Positions 1 to 10,380 of a stretch of DNA of 64,000 bases are shown one piece after another; position 1 is the first letter of the stretch; every line of letters starts with the position of its first letter. The translations under genes and the position numbers were made by a program. Under the pieces are notes generated by a model, which was not told the DNA's origin, did not search any database, and saw nothing but the letters and a program-made list of their open reading frames with translations. Origin of the DNA: Methylomonas koyamae (GTDB taxonomy: Bacteria; Pseudomonadota; Gammaproteobacteria; Methylococcales; Methylomonadaceae); assembly GCF_019669905.1 (NCBI RefSeq), contig NZ_AP019777.1:1674001-1738000 (forward strand), in the 5' to 3' direction.

Positions 1-19
1 TATCACTCCGAACAGCCCT

Positions 20-93
20 GTAGGCCGGAATAAGCGACAGCGTTTCCGGCAGGGCTTTAATCGCCAGAAACGCTGTCGCTTATTCTGGCCTAC
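20..93. repeat. REP-like long inverted repeat
   Basis: Two 31-base arms (20-50 and 63-93) are inverted copies with two differences, both of which still pair as G-U in RNA, around a 12-base loop. The arms begin GTAGGCC and contain AAGCGACAGCG. Such an extragenic hairpin resembles REP/BIME-type repeats placed between genes. It could also terminate a transcript entering from the left edge, but no T-run follows. Whether other copies exist in the genome cannot be seen here. Confidence 0.7.
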
Positions 94-247
94 GCATCGG
101 GTTTATTGGATAGCCGATCATACGCAACGGCTAATTTTCAGAGCCTACATTTCGGTTATCCGACAAACCAAAGCCTTCACCGCTTGCTTCCGGCTTGTAG
201 CCATTGGTGGGAGCGTACCCTAACCACTGGATTCGGCCGATTCCAAA

Positions 248-613
248 CTAACTGCCTCTCTCATTTTCGCCGCGCCACGAAATCGCCAACAACATCAAAC
301 CGAACAACAGCAAAATCGGCCAGGAATAAGGCGCCAGCAGGAACAGGCCGATTACCGAGCATGCCAAAACCGCGAAAAACATCAGCATGCCGGCGCCGAA
401 TAGGGCGATGACCGCCAGCACGCCGACCACGGCGACGACCGCGAGCAGGAGCGGAAGCGCGGCTAGACGGAATAAGGGCTCGGCGACCGGTTGGCCGTCG
501 ATCAGCAAGCTGACGCGGCCGACTTCGGGATGGAAAAAATACACCAGACCGGCAAACAAACCGCCGAGCAGTATGATTTTGGTGAGCAGATGGCGCTTGT
601 GCGGTTGCGGCAT
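248..613 (-). CDS. small multi-pass membrane protein, unknown function
   Basis: This is a 121-residue protein that I do not recognise. It has one hydrophobic segment near residues 11-27 and a long hydrophobic stretch at about 48-112 that could form three more helices. The start is basic (MPQPHKRH) and the C-terminus polar, as in a small inner-membrane protein. Its stop lies about 150 bases inside the edge. Its start is 15 bases downstream of the stop of the next gene on the same strand, so the two are probably co-transcribed. Function is unknown; the coding call rests on the coherent membrane topology. Confidence 0.65.
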   Translation of the reverse strand: MPQPHKRHLLTKIILLGGLFAGLVYFFHPEVGRVSLLIDGQPVAEPLFRLAALPLLLAVVAVVGVLAVIALFGAGMLMFFAVLACSVIGLFLLAPYSWPILLLFGLMLLAISWRGENERGS

Positions 614-628
614 GGTTTGTCCCTCCGG

Positions 629-1096
629 TTAGGGTAGCTCTTCGATAAAGCCGTCTTCGTAGAATTTGAATTTAACCGGCCGGCCATTGATTTCGCCGAC
701 CACGTTGTAAAAATGCAGGTCCACCGATTCGGTTTCGGTGACTTTGATGCCCGGATAACGCGCTTCGATGGTCTGCATCTGCGGATAACTGAGGGCGAAA
801 TAGGGGACTTCCTTGCTTAATTTCATCAATTTGCCGTTGGCGGCGACTACGATATCCCAAGTCATCAGCTCCTGATTATTCTCGGTTTTGTCGGCCTCGA
901 TCTCGAACCGGAGCAGGTTGTTGTCGCTGATGCGGTTGATTTTGCTGATCTGCGGCCGGTCCAGAATTTCCAGCACCGTTTTTTGTACCGGCTCCGGCAA
1001 TTGCTCGAACGGAATCGGGCTGGATTCGGCCGCCAGGCAAGCGGCCGAGTAGCACAAGGCCGCCAACGCGACGGCGAAATAATGTCTGTTTTGCAT
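629..1096 (-). CDS. secreted PepSY-like periplasmic protein
   Basis: I chose the ATG at 1096 because AGGAG lies just upstream and because it starts a clean signal peptide (hydrophobic run ending ACLAA, residues 1-22). The longer open frame to 1321 has no signal peptide and overlaps the divergent gene. The mature part is about 130 residues. Features such as LPEPVQKTVLEI near residue 33 and the ending FKFYEDGFIEELP resemble small PepSY/DUF-type periplasmic proteins, but the family is not certain. It is probably co-transcribed with the downstream membrane protein. Confidence 0.7.
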   Translation of the reverse strand: MQNRHYFAVALAALCYSAACLAAESSPIPFEQLPEPVQKTVLEILDRPQISKINRISDNNLLRFEIEADKTENNQELMTWDIVVAANGKLMKLSKEVPYFALSYPQMQTIEARYPGIKVTETESVDLHFYNVVGEINGRPVKFKFYEDGFIEELP

Positions 1097-1280
1097 TTGC
1101 GTTCTCCTGTGTCGAAACGGGCTGGGCGACGATGGTTGGTGTTGTCCATGAAATCTCCATGCCACATTTGATTGCCGAGCGCGATGCCGCAGCCCGAAGC
1201 AGGCAGATGGATGATCGGAGGTTGGCATAAATATCGCTGGTTGGCGTCGGAAACAATCCGCCAATCCAGGAGAAACCGTC

Positions 1281-1856
1281 ATGAGAACGCGCCCGAACCA
1301 GTCCGAACCAGCCCTGATCAAGGGCTTAAGAACCCTGCGCCTGGACTTTTACATTTTTGCGGTACTGATTTTCCTGTCGATTTTAGGTGTCGGCATAGCC
1401 GATGCCTTCGAAACGCCGGCGCATTGGTATTGGATCGCGATGGTTCCGGTCTATTTTGCCGCCTGTTTTTTCCTGGAATGGCAAGCCATCCGCCACAGCG
1501 GTAAAGCCTTGCGCGATATTCTGCTTTGGCAAACCCAGCATTGGTTGGGCGTGCTGGCGGCGTTTTTTCTGGCTTTCAAACTCCGCGAAATCGGCAGTCT
1601 GGACAATCAGGCGACCGGTTTGATCTTGTTGTTATTGTTGGCTTTGGGGACTTTTCTGGCCGGCATTACCACCGGCTGGTTGTTCCGCTTGCTGGGCATC
1701 TTTCTCGGCTTCAATTTGATTATGGTGGCTTACATGGAGCACTACGTTGCGGTACTGATCGCTTCGGCCGCGGCGATGCTGGTGTTGTACCACTATCTGG
1801 CGAAAAGCCCGGATCGGGCCGTTGCCGAACGCGTGGCCGACGATTCGGAGGAATGA
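1281..1856 (+). CDS. multi-pass inner-membrane protein, unknown function
   Basis: This 191-residue protein has roughly six hydrophobic segments (about 24-44, 51-66, 84-101, 112-130, 133-150 and 151-170) and charged ends. The ATG is preceded by CAGGAGAAA at good spacing. The spacing of aromatic and charged residues resembles small uncharacterised integral membrane proteins of gammaproteobacteria, but I cannot name a family. It is transcribed divergently from the secreted protein at 629-1096. No catalytic motif is visible. Confidence 0.7.
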   Translation: MRTRPNQSEPALIKGLRTLRLDFYIFAVLIFLSILGVGIADAFETPAHWYWIAMVPVYFAACFFLEWQAIRHSGKALRDILLWQTQHWLGVLAAFFLAFKLREIGSLDNQATGLILLLLLALGTFLAGITTGWLFRLLGIFLGFNLIMVAYMEHYVAVLIASAAAMLVLYHYLAKSPDRAVAERVADDSEE

Positions 1857-2257
1857 CCTTCGTCTTTGCAGTGATTGCAACACGGCAGTTTGCTGGTGAA
1901 TATCAACCAATGTTGGCGGTAATTTTCCCCACTCGGCTGAAGATGGGAGCGTCCGGTCGGTATCGGGCCGCCGGGAATTGCCAAGCATAGTCTGCGGCGG
2001 CAGTGGGGCTGGTAAGCGGCACCAATCTTGCCTGACGAATCCGTATGATTAAACCGGCTGTTCCAATTGTGGGTATTCCGTTCGGGCCTGTCGAAGCTGA
2101 GGGTGGGAAGCCATTCGACAAGCCGGTTCTGAGCAAAACCGAACAGCTCGGGGCGAACGGGCAAAGCAAATAACGGCCGAATCGATGATCGGCGCGGGCT
2201 CCGGTTGCGATGGCCCTTACCGAAGCAGGGCGAACCATACCGTACGGAGGGCAGTGC
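1857..2257. other. intergenic region with a degenerate palindromic repeat
   Basis: There is no convincing gene. At 2078-2161 the sequence carries two related blocks, CCGTTCGGGCCTGTCGAAG and, in partial inverted form, CAGCTCGGGGCGAACGG. They resemble the widespread 'TTCGACAAGCTCAGGGCGAACGG' type intergenic repeat of proteobacteria. The copy is imperfect. A purine-rich ribosome-binding site (GGAGGGC) at the right end belongs to the kinase gene at 2258. Confidence 0.4.
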
Positions 2258-3710
2258 ATGCGGGCAGAACGGCGCGAAGCCAATTTACCGATTTGGATAA
2301 CCGTCTCGTTGCTGAGCGGCTTGTTAATGATTTCGCTGATGATTCAATTGGCGATGGCCTGGCAGTCCTATCAGCGGATTTTGCCGCTGCCCAAGCACAT
2401 TGCCCATTTGGAGCGGTTGCAGAGTGCGTTGTTCGATACCGAGGAAAGTCTGGCGCTAACCGAGGGACAAGACGCGGCGGCCGATCCGGCCATTCAAAGC
2501 CGGTTACAACGCTATCTGCAGGAATTGTTGGAGCGCGGCAACCACTTGGCGGCGAATACGCCGGACGGCTTACGCGCGGCACTTAAAGCGCTGGCTGCCG
2601 ATACGCCGGAACCGCAGTTGCGCTTGCTGCAGACGCTGAAAATATTGCGCGGGATTTTCCGCGAAGAAGCCGCTGCGCACGGCAAACTGACCGAATCGAT
2701 CGCGGCGGCGGCCAAATTCGAGGTGGAATTGGGCATCGGCATTACCTTGGCTTTGCCGTTGAGTGCGGTGTTGTTGTTTTATCTGATGCGGCGGCGGATT
2801 TTCCAACCGCTGCAACAAATGGGTTACATGATGGAATTGCTCGGCGAACGCCGTTACCAGCAAATTCCGTTGGACCGGATCGATCCGGCGTTCGCGCCGA
2901 TATTCGCCAATTACAACAGCATGGTGGTCCGCCTGTCGGAATTGGAAGCGGAACACCTGCAAAACCGGCAGAATCTGGAGCTGTTGGTGGAACAAGCCGC
3001 AGGTACTTTGATCGCTCAGCAGCGCAATTTGGCGCAATCCGAACGTTTCGCGGCCTTGGGCGAAATCAGTGCCCGTTTGGTACACGAATTGCGCAATCCG
3101 CTGGCCGGTATCAAGATGGCGTGCATCAACCTGCAACAGCCATTGCAAATCGGCGAGGTGCAGCCGGATGCGGCCGAACGCATCGGTCTGGTGATCGCCG
3201 AAATCGAGCGCATCATCAGTACGCTGAACCGATGCCTGCAAGATGCCAGCCACGAACCGGAGCCGCTTCGGGCGGTTTTGGTCGATCAAGCCGTTAGCGA
3301 GTTATTGATGTTGGCTCGCTATCAGTTGCCGAAATCCATTACACTGGAATACCGCGGCTGTCCGGGCCTGATATGCCGCTTACCCGATACCGAGTTTCGC
3401 CAGGCCTTGCTGAACTTGATCTTGAATGCGCAACAGGCGATGGACGGCAATAGCGGTAAAATCGCAATCTCGGCGGCCACCGACGGCCGGCGCATGACGC
3501 TGGCGGTGTGCGACGACGGCCACGGCTTTTCCGGAGAGTTTCTGGAAAACGGTATCCGCGATTTCGTCAGCCGGCGGGCGGACGGTACCGGCTTGGGCTT
3601 GTCGATGGTCAAGCGCTTCGTCCGTAACCTGAGCGGCGAAATCAAACTGTATAACCGGCAGCCGCACGGCGCCTGCGTCGAAATTATCCTCAACTGCATC
3701 GCTCCACACC

Positions 3711-3718
<8 letters not shown>
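2258..3718 (+). CDS. membrane sensor histidine kinase
   Basis: The ATG at 2258 follows GGAGGGCAGTGC and begins a protein of 486 residues; the frame upstream lacks a ribosome-binding site. Transmembrane helices at about 12-36 and 160-180 bracket a helical periplasmic domain, followed by a HAMP-like linker. The dimerisation/phosphoacceptor segment contains VHELRNPLAG (phospho-His). The ATPase domain shows an N box (LLNLILNAQQ), a G1 box (DDGHGF) and a G2 box (GTGLGLSMV). The stop overlaps the start of the sigma-54 response regulator by 8 bases, so the two form a cognate pair. The stimulus is unknown; the helical sensor domain carries no recognised ligand motif. Confidence 0.92.
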
Positions 3719-5132
<1,414 letters not shown>

Positions 5133-5290
5133 GGTCGGGATCTTGGCCAAGTCGCTACGGCAATGCCGCACGATCGCTTCGGTTTTTGCTCAGGATAGCC
5201 TTGCGAACTATGAGCGGCTCAACCATTTGCTCTTCGGCAGCGCCCTGGGCGAACGCTTTATCCTTATTTGCCGTGGCGGCACTTATTTAT

Positions 5291-5308
5291 GCCGGCACTG
5301 TCCTTGCA
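5291..5308 (+). promoter_or_regulatory. sigma-54 (-24/-12) promoter of the esterase gene
   Basis: The sequence GCCGGCACTGTCCTTGCA has the invariant GG (5294-5295) and GC (5306-5307) separated by exactly ten bases. GGCAC and TTGCA match the -24 and -12 elements; the deviations are CGGCAC for TGGCAC and T for G after it. Transcription would start near 5319, leaving about 50 bases to the ATG at 5368. It lies directly downstream of a gene for a sigma-54 activator. Confidence 0.7.
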
Positions 5309-5367
5309 GTGGCGGGTAAAAGGTTTAATCTGTTGCCCTGTTGTATGGTCTTGGTTGGAAGTTGTCC

Positions 5368-6372
5368 ATGTCTGCTGTTTTAAGCTCGTCTGATTCGGTT
5401 CGCCGCTGGTTGTCGGCGTTGGTTATGGTTTTACTGATTAGCGGCTGCGCGCCGACCCTGGTGGCGCCGGTCTCGCCGGTTGCCGATGCCGGCAGTGCCC
5501 GGTTGGAAGACCAGCGTTTCGTGACCGCCGACGGCGAAGCGCTGGGTTTGAGCGTCTGGCCGGTCGCGCAGCCCAAGGCCATCGTTATCGCCTTGCACGG
5601 CTTTAACGATTACCGCAAGTTTTTCGCGGCGCCCGCGGAATTTCTGCAACAACAGGGCATTGCCAGTTACGCCTACGATCAGCGCGGATTCGGCGAAAGC
5701 CGCACGCCCGGGCTTTGGGCCGGCGACGCCACCTATGCCGACGACCTTGGCCAATTTACCCGGTTGGTGCAGGCCCGCCATCCGGGCGTGCCGGTTTACC
5801 TGTTAGGCGAAAGCATGGGTGGCGCGGTCGTGATCAATGCAATGACCCGGCCGGGCAAGCCGGCGGTGGCCGGCGTGATTTTGGCGGCGCCCGCGGTCTG
5901 GGGCCGGGATACCATGCCGTGGTACCAGACTTCTTTGCTGTGGACGCTCTACCATACCGTGCCGTGGATGACGCTGACCGGCAAAGGTCTGAAGATCATG
6001 CCGTCGGACAATATCGAGATGTTGCGGGCGTTGGGGCGCGATCCGCTGGTGATCAAGGAAACCCGGGTCGATGCGATTTACGGCTTGACCAATTTGATGG
6101 ATAACGCGCTGGGTGCCGCAGAAAAACTCGACGACGAGACTTTGCTGTTGTACGGACAAAAAGACCAGATCGTGCCGGCGGAACCGACCAATCTGTTTGT
6201 CGAGGCGTTATTGTCGGGCCGGCCGGACAACAAAACCGTTGCTTACTATCAGAACGGTTACCACATGCTACTGCGCGATTTGCAGGCGCCGGTGATCTGG
6301 CGCGACATCAACGCCTGGATAGACCGTAACTTGCAACGCGCCGAGTTGCAAGCTGCCGCCAATCGGCTGTGA
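5368..6372 (+). CDS. alpha/beta hydrolase lipoprotein (lysophospholipase-like)
   Basis: I took the second ATG (5368), which follows GGAAG and starts a lipoprotein signal with lipobox LISGC (334 residues). The catalytic machinery is visible: LHGFND oxyanion strand, DQRGFGES, nucleophile elbow GESMGG, acidic residue in GQKDQIVP, and the His in GYHMLLRD. The layout is that of the monoacylglycerol lipase/lysophospholipase family (Hydrolase_4), which acts on acyl esters. It is probably anchored in the envelope through the lipobox Cys. A sigma-54 promoter precedes it, and the upstream NtrC-type regulator is the natural candidate activator. The substrate is not known. Confidence 0.88.
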   Translation: MSAVLSSSDSVRRWLSALVMVLLISGCAPTLVAPVSPVADAGSARLEDQRFVTADGEALGLSVWPVAQPKAIVIALHGFNDYRKFFAAPAEFLQQQGIASYAYDQRGFGESRTPGLWAGDATYADDLGQFTRLVQARHPGVPVYLLGESMGGAVVINAMTRPGKPAVAGVILAAPAVWGRDTMPWYQTSLLWTLYHTVPWMTLTGKGLKIMPSDNIEMLRALGRDPLVIKETRVDAIYGLTNLMDNALGAAEKLDDETLLLYGQKDQIVPAEPTNLFVEALLSGRPDNKTVAYYQNGYHMLLRDLQAPVIWRDINAWIDRNLQRAELQAAANRL

Positions 6373-6388
6373 CAGGCCGCTCTATCGC

Positions 6389-6655
6389 TTACTTCTTATC
6401 GTTCAATAACTGGGCGAAAAAGATGATCAAGCCAATCGCAAACACCCCCGAGTACACCGCCAAACCGGTTTCCTCGTTCTTGGCTGGGGTATGGGCGCGT
6501 TTGGCGGCCAATACCGATGCCGAGGTTCGGCCGTCGACTTCGTAACCGGTCTTGGCTGGGGCGTCGGCGGCGGCCGACGCGGCAGGCAGGTCGAGCAGCA
6601 GCGATAGGCAAAGTAAGGTTCGGGCTAATCTTGAGGAGCGGCGTTGTTGCGGCAT
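6389..6655 (-). CDS. small membrane protein with N-terminal signal sequence
   Basis: This 88-residue protein has a hydrophobic leader (about 10-30) ending in an Ala-rich cleavage-like region. A short polar middle contains VDGRTSASVLAAKRAHTPAKN, and a single C-terminal membrane helix (about 66-84) ends in Lys-Lys. The organisation suggests a small inner-membrane-anchored periplasmic protein. It converges on the esterase gene, with 16 bases between the stops. I do not recognise a family. Confidence 0.6.
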   Translation of the reverse strand: MPQQRRSSRLARTLLCLSLLLDLPAASAAADAPAKTGYEVDGRTSASVLAAKRAHTPAKNEETGLAVYSGVFAIGLIIFFAQLLNDKK

Positions 6656-6702
6656 AGCGGTTACCCGTCGGAGTGAATGAGCGTAGGCAAACGATTGTGC
6701 CG

Positions 6703-6724
6703 AAAAACCTTTCCAATTGAAAGG
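6703..6724 (-). terminator. rho-independent terminator of the beta-helix gene
   Basis: Read on the minus strand, the stem CCTTTC/GAAAGG encloses a five-base loop and is followed directly by TTTTT. It starts two bases past the stop codon of the gene at 6727-7902. Confidence 0.65.
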
Positions 6725-6726
6725 CT

Positions 6727-7902
6727 TTAACGTTTGCCGCCGAATTCGTAGGCGCCGGCATCGATTGGGCCGTTGCTTGGCCGAGCCGCCAAGCCCAAGG
6801 GATGGCGGTATTCGAATTCGGCCGCCAAGGCCACGCCGGTGGCGGAGATGCCGGGATCGACGCCCTGGTCGATTGCGCCGGCTTCGGCCCGCAAACGGTA
6901 GTCGAAACGTCCGCCATCGGCGAACAGCTCTTGTTCTGCCCAGACGTTGTGGGTAGCGCGAAACGGACCCTGGATGGTCGCGGCTTGGCCGACCAGCAGG
7001 TTGTTGATCAGCACCGCCTCGGCGACATTGTGGTTGTGCAGGAAATAGCTGCCGGCTTTGGCGTTGACCAGCGTGTTGTTCACCAGATACAGCGTGTATG
7101 GTTCGGCTTGGTTGTGCTCGGCGGCGAAAGAAACCATCGCCGGATTCTCGCTGTCGGCCGCCTGGTACAGTTGGTTGCCGATCAGATAACTTTCGCCGCC
7201 GTCCGGCAAATCCACCAGGTAGCTCGAAGCCCGCTGTTCGTCGCCGATGTGGTTGTAGAGCAGGAAATTGAACTTGGCGCGGGATTTGACGTTATGGCCG
7301 GTCGCTGCGTCGTGAATGTAGGAATTCCGCAGCGTGAAGCGCTTGATATTGCCGATATAGACGTTGTGGCCCAACTTGCCGTGCAAACGGTAATCGACGG
7401 TATTGTCGTTGAATTCGGAACCCTCGATCAGGATCTCCCGCTCCGGGTCGGCACCGGTCAGCAAGCCCATCTGGTTATGGTGGACGTGGCAGTGGCGGAG
7501 GGTTAACAAGCGGCCTTCGTAACGGATACCGGCGCCGTTCAAGGCCTGCGCTTCGGCGCCGGTGAATTCGATGTTTTCGACTACGACCCGGTCGCCCTTA
7601 ATCACCCAAATCGCCTTGCCTTCGGCGTTGAGGCCGTTGGCGTGCAGCCGCGCCCAGCCGCCGCTGCCGCGTAGAGTCAGGCGATGCTGCGGCCAAACCG
7701 CGACATCGCCGGAGTAGACGGCGGCATCGATATGGACCGTGTCGCCGTCCCCGGCCAAGCGGGCGGCCTGGCTGGGCAGCTTCAGCGTCCGTTGCGGCCC
7801 CACATACCAATCCTTGGCCATTGCCGCGTTGAGCGCCAGCAGGCAAGCCAGCGCGGCGCCGGTTCGCAGCCGGAACCGCTTAGGTCTCGTAGGTTGCGGC
7901 AT
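6727..7902 (-). CDS. secreted right-handed parallel beta-helix protein
   Basis: The ATG at 7902 starts a signal peptide (RLRTGAALACLLALNAAMA), giving 391 residues. The frame upstream belongs to a decayed chemoreceptor. The mature protein begins KDWYVGPQRTLKLPSQAA, typical of extracellular pectate-lyase-like proteins. It contains successive NxxF/NxL turns and His-rich coils (for example RHCHVHHNQMG) consistent with PbH1 repeats. The end INAGAYE-like (PIDAGAYEFGG) is usual in this group. It may bind or cleave polysaccharide, but no catalytic residues can be assigned. A terminator follows. Confidence 0.8.
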   Translation of the reverse strand: MPQPTRPKRFRLRTGAALACLLALNAAMAKDWYVGPQRTLKLPSQAARLAGDGDTVHIDAAVYSGDVAVWPQHRLTLRGSGGWARLHANGLNAEGKAIWVIKGDRVVVENIEFTGAEAQALNGAGIRYEGRLLTLRHCHVHHNQMGLLTGADPEREILIEGSEFNDNTVDYRLHGKLGHNVYIGNIKRFTLRNSYIHDAATGHNVKSRAKFNFLLYNHIGDEQRASSYLVDLPDGGESYLIGNQLYQAADSENPAMVSFAAEHNQAEPYTLYLVNNTLVNAKAGSYFLHNHNVAEAVLINNLLVGQAATIQGPFRATHNVWAEQELFADGGRFDYRLRAEAGAIDQGVDPGISATGVALAAEFEYRHPLGLAARPSNGPIDAGAYEFGGKR

Positions 7903-8724
7903 GGTTGAAACAGTCGAAGGCAGGATTGCAGGCCGCGCGTGGCCTCCGGCGACGGGTACTCGGCGAATTTGACGCCGTAATGGTGTTCGCCGCCGATTTT
8001 CTTGTAGCAGACGATCTTGCCGTCCAAGTCCAGCGGGGGTTTGCGTCTCGAATTCCTCGATAAAGTGCTCCAACATCTCGCGCATTTTTTCGGTGACTTG
8101 GTACAGGTCGTCGCTGATGGTGCGGGTAATGGGAACCTTGGATTCGTTTTGGCCCAAAGCTTCGAACAGCGCCTCGATCCGAGCTTGCAACTGGCCGACG
8201 TTGTCCAGTTGCGCGGCGGTGGCCTACTTCCGACGAACGCGATTGCTCGGAGCGGTTGACGTTGGAAATGCCGCCGGAAATATTGGCGATCCGGTACGAG
8301 GATTGGCCGATCTGCTTGCTGACCGTGTCGATTTGGCGCATGTGCTTGGACAATTCGTGGCCCATGTTTTTCATGATCGCCAGCAGGCTGCTTGCGTCGC
8401 CGATGGCGCATCGAAACCGGTCGGAGGCGCTTTCATAATGGTATTGCCGGCAGCGCGGCCGTCGCGGAAGTAGGCGTCGGCTATGGGTTCGCCGACTGCG
8501 GAGGCATCGGTCAAAAATTGTTGAATCTGCACCACGTGGTAGCGGCCGATTTTGAACGCCAGCGTGGCTTCGGTCAGACGGGGGTTGTCGATCTCCGCGG
8601 CTACCAGCCGGTCGTGAGTGAGCCAGACGACAGCGTTGCCGACGGTCAGCAGCGCGGCAACTAACAGCCTGCGTAACGAGAATTCGTCGTTTGCCGCCGA
8701 ATGTCCTTGATCGTGCATCGCCAT
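7903..8724 (-). pseudogene. decayed methyl-accepting chemotaxis-like receptor
   Basis: Coherent protein segments occur in successive reading frames on the minus strand. First comes an N-terminus with a membrane helix and a sensor region (8724 to about 8400, LRRLLVAALLTVGNAVVWL). A second frame has a coiled coil (HMRQIDTVSKQIGQSS, ISNVNRSEQSRSSEV). A third has LFEALGQNESKVPITRTISD and a helix. A fourth has GKIVCYKKIGGEHHYGVKF, which looks like a C-terminal PilZ-like strand pattern. At least three frameshifts separate them, and much of the normal signalling hairpin is missing. This is a receptor in decay rather than a functional gene. The true 3' end is uncertain. Confidence 0.65.
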
Positions 8725-8943
8725 GGTCGTCTCTAGTCGAAATTGCCTGCGACAAGCTTAGCCGGATTTGCCTAGGCCGCTAACCGCGCGCACCGATTTG
8801 GCCGTCGCGCCGGCGGCGGATAATAAAGCTGGATACCCGGCCGAATATTGATAATAATCGCTTACGGTACAGAAACCGATTCCGGCGCGCCAAGCCCGAG
8901 CCGGCATTGTGCCGACAACAATAATAAGCGCAGGAGGTTTACC

Positions 8944-9339
8944 ATGTTAGCCAAAATTGCGGTGGCCGATTACATGTCGGCCAAAATGATTACCGTCACT
9001 CCTGATACCGAGATTACTCAGGCCGTTAAAAAATTATTGGACCATAAAATCACCAGTTTGCCGGTAGTGGATGAGCGCGGCAAATTGGTCGGCGTGTTTT
9101 CCGAAAAGGAAGGCATGAAAGTGTTTGTCGGCTCGGCTTACAACCAGACATTGGAGGGTACTGTCGGCGAATATATGACCAAAGACCCGCAACTCGTTAA
9201 CGGTGACGACAGTCTGGTCGACGTGGCAGCCAAATTTCAGGAATCGGCTACCCGTAGTTTTCCGGTGATGCAGAACGGCGAGCTGGCGGGCATGATCAGT
9301 CGGATCGACGTGTTGCGAGCCTTGCTGGCTATCCGCTAA
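8944..9339 (+). CDS. tandem CBS-domain protein
   Basis: The ATG at 8944 follows a strong GCAGGAGG. The 131-residue protein consists of two CBS domains: residues about 8-65 (YMSAKMITVTPDTEI, SLPVVDERGKLVGVFSE) and about 75-130 (YMTKDPQLVNGDDSLVDVA, SFPVMQNGELAGMISRID). Stand-alone CBS pairs bind adenosyl nucleotides and often sense energy state. No fused enzyme or transporter domain is present. It is monocistronic as far as can be seen, since the neighbours are on the opposite strand. Confidence 0.9.
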   Translation: MLAKIAVADYMSAKMITVTPDTEITQAVKKLLDHKITSLPVVDERGKLVGVFSEKEGMKVFVGSAYNQTLEGTVGEYMTKDPQLVNGDDSLVDVAAKFQESATRSFPVMQNGELAGMISRIDVLRALLAIR

Positions 9340-9360
9340 GGGTCTCGCTGCAAATAATTT

Positions 9361-9378
9361 CCCCTTTTTAAAAAGGGG
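9361..9378. repeat. perfect 18-bp palindrome downstream of the CBS gene
   Basis: CCCCTTTTTAAAAAGGGG is self-complementary and lies about 20 bases after the CBS gene. It could act as a weak terminator hairpin. A related C-run/G-run hairpin occurs at 47834-47854 in the MITE-like element, so it may instead be part of a dispersed repeat. Confidence 0.45.
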
Positions 9379-9513
9379 ACGGGGCGTTTTGTTTAAAAAA
9401 TCTCCCCGCAGCCGCTACGGCAACAAACTCCAAGCGTTGCCGTCCTGTATCCATGCAGCGCTGTTTGATACAAAGAACGATGCAATGGTCGGCCGATTCG
9501 AAACGATCCGACG

Positions 9514-9556
9514 CCTAAAAAACAAACGGCCCGGACGCCTCCGCGCCGAGCCGTTT
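9514..9556 (-). terminator. rho-independent terminator of the Cys/His lipoprotein gene
   Basis: On the minus strand AAACGGC/GCCGTTT pair around a GC-rich interior and are followed by GTTTTTTAG. This lies about 60 bases past the stop codon of the gene at 9615-10190. Confidence 0.7.
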
Positions 9557-9614
9557 CGCTTATCGCGGCAGCGCTTATCCCGCAGGGCAAGCACTGCTTT
9601 ATTGGGGTATTAGC

Positions 9615-10190
9615 TTACTTCTCGCATTTATGGCCGCTGCCGCAGCAGTCCGCCATATTACCGCCGTGTTTTTGGCAATGTTCGGCGCCGCATTCATGCG
9701 CGGCTGCACCGTGGTGGTGGGCGCAATGACCGGCATCGCAATGTTTGGCCGCGTCGGCTTCGTGGTGAGCGCAGTGTTCGCTACCGCATTGATGAGGCTG
9801 GGCTTTAGCATCGCCCGAACAATGTTTGGCGCAGACGGCGTCTTTGGCGTGCGGATGGTCGGCGCAATGTTTCGCGCAATCGTGGTCGGCCAAGGCTTTG
9901 TCGGCGCAGTGTTTCAGGCAGGCTTTATTTTTTTTGCCCTTGCTTTTTTTGCAATGCGCCTCGCAGTCGTGCATCGCATCGGCTTTGTGTTTAGCGCAAT
10001 GTTCGGGACTTACTGCTGGCGCGCTGTTCACGGCGGGGACCGCAGCCGGGGTCGGTGCGACGGCAGCCGGTGCCACTAGCGCCGGTTCGGCGTTGGTTTC
10101 GTCGACCGGTTTCGCCGATTCGCAACCGCTGACGGCAAACAGCGCAGGTAACACCAGGGCCAGCAATAAATGACGATTCTTCATAAGCAT
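9615..10190 (-). CDS. Cys/His-repeat lipoprotein, putative metal-binding
   Basis: This is a protein of 191 residues (an alternative start two codons later is equally possible). The lipoprotein signal ends in lipobox VSGC, and an Ala/Pro/Val spacer runs from about 30 to 60. The rest is packed with short Cys-His motifs: EHCAKH, HDCEAHC, ACLKHC, HDCAKHC, AVCAKHC, EHCAHH, GHCAHHH, EHCQKH, DCCGSGHKC. About twenty Cys and even more His in about 130 residues point to binding of soft metals such as copper or zinc at the envelope. I do not recognise a named family. A terminator follows, and a roughly 190-base AT-rich leader region precedes the gene. The bufferin operon lies 3 kb away. Confidence 0.8.
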   Translation of the reverse strand: MLMKNRHLLLALVLPALFAVSGCESAKPVDETNAEPALVAPAAVAPTPAAVPAVNSAPAVSPEHCAKHKADAMHDCEAHCKKSKGKKNKACLKHCADKALADHDCAKHCADHPHAKDAVCAKHCSGDAKAQPHQCGSEHCAHHEADAAKHCDAGHCAHHHGAAAHECGAEHCQKHGGNMADCCGSGHKCEK

Positions 10191-10380
10191 ATCTCTATGG
10201 TTGATTAAGGTGGCGCGATTTTAGTAGCAAGCGGGCTACGCTGCAAATTAAATTACGTTATTTAACATAGTTCATTTGTTATTGCCGATTCGGTAGCTGC
10301 GGGCGGCTCATTCCTTGCGGCTCCGTTCGGCGGCAGGAAGCCGTCGAGGCGCTTGCGCATGCGGCCGGGGCGGCCGGCGT

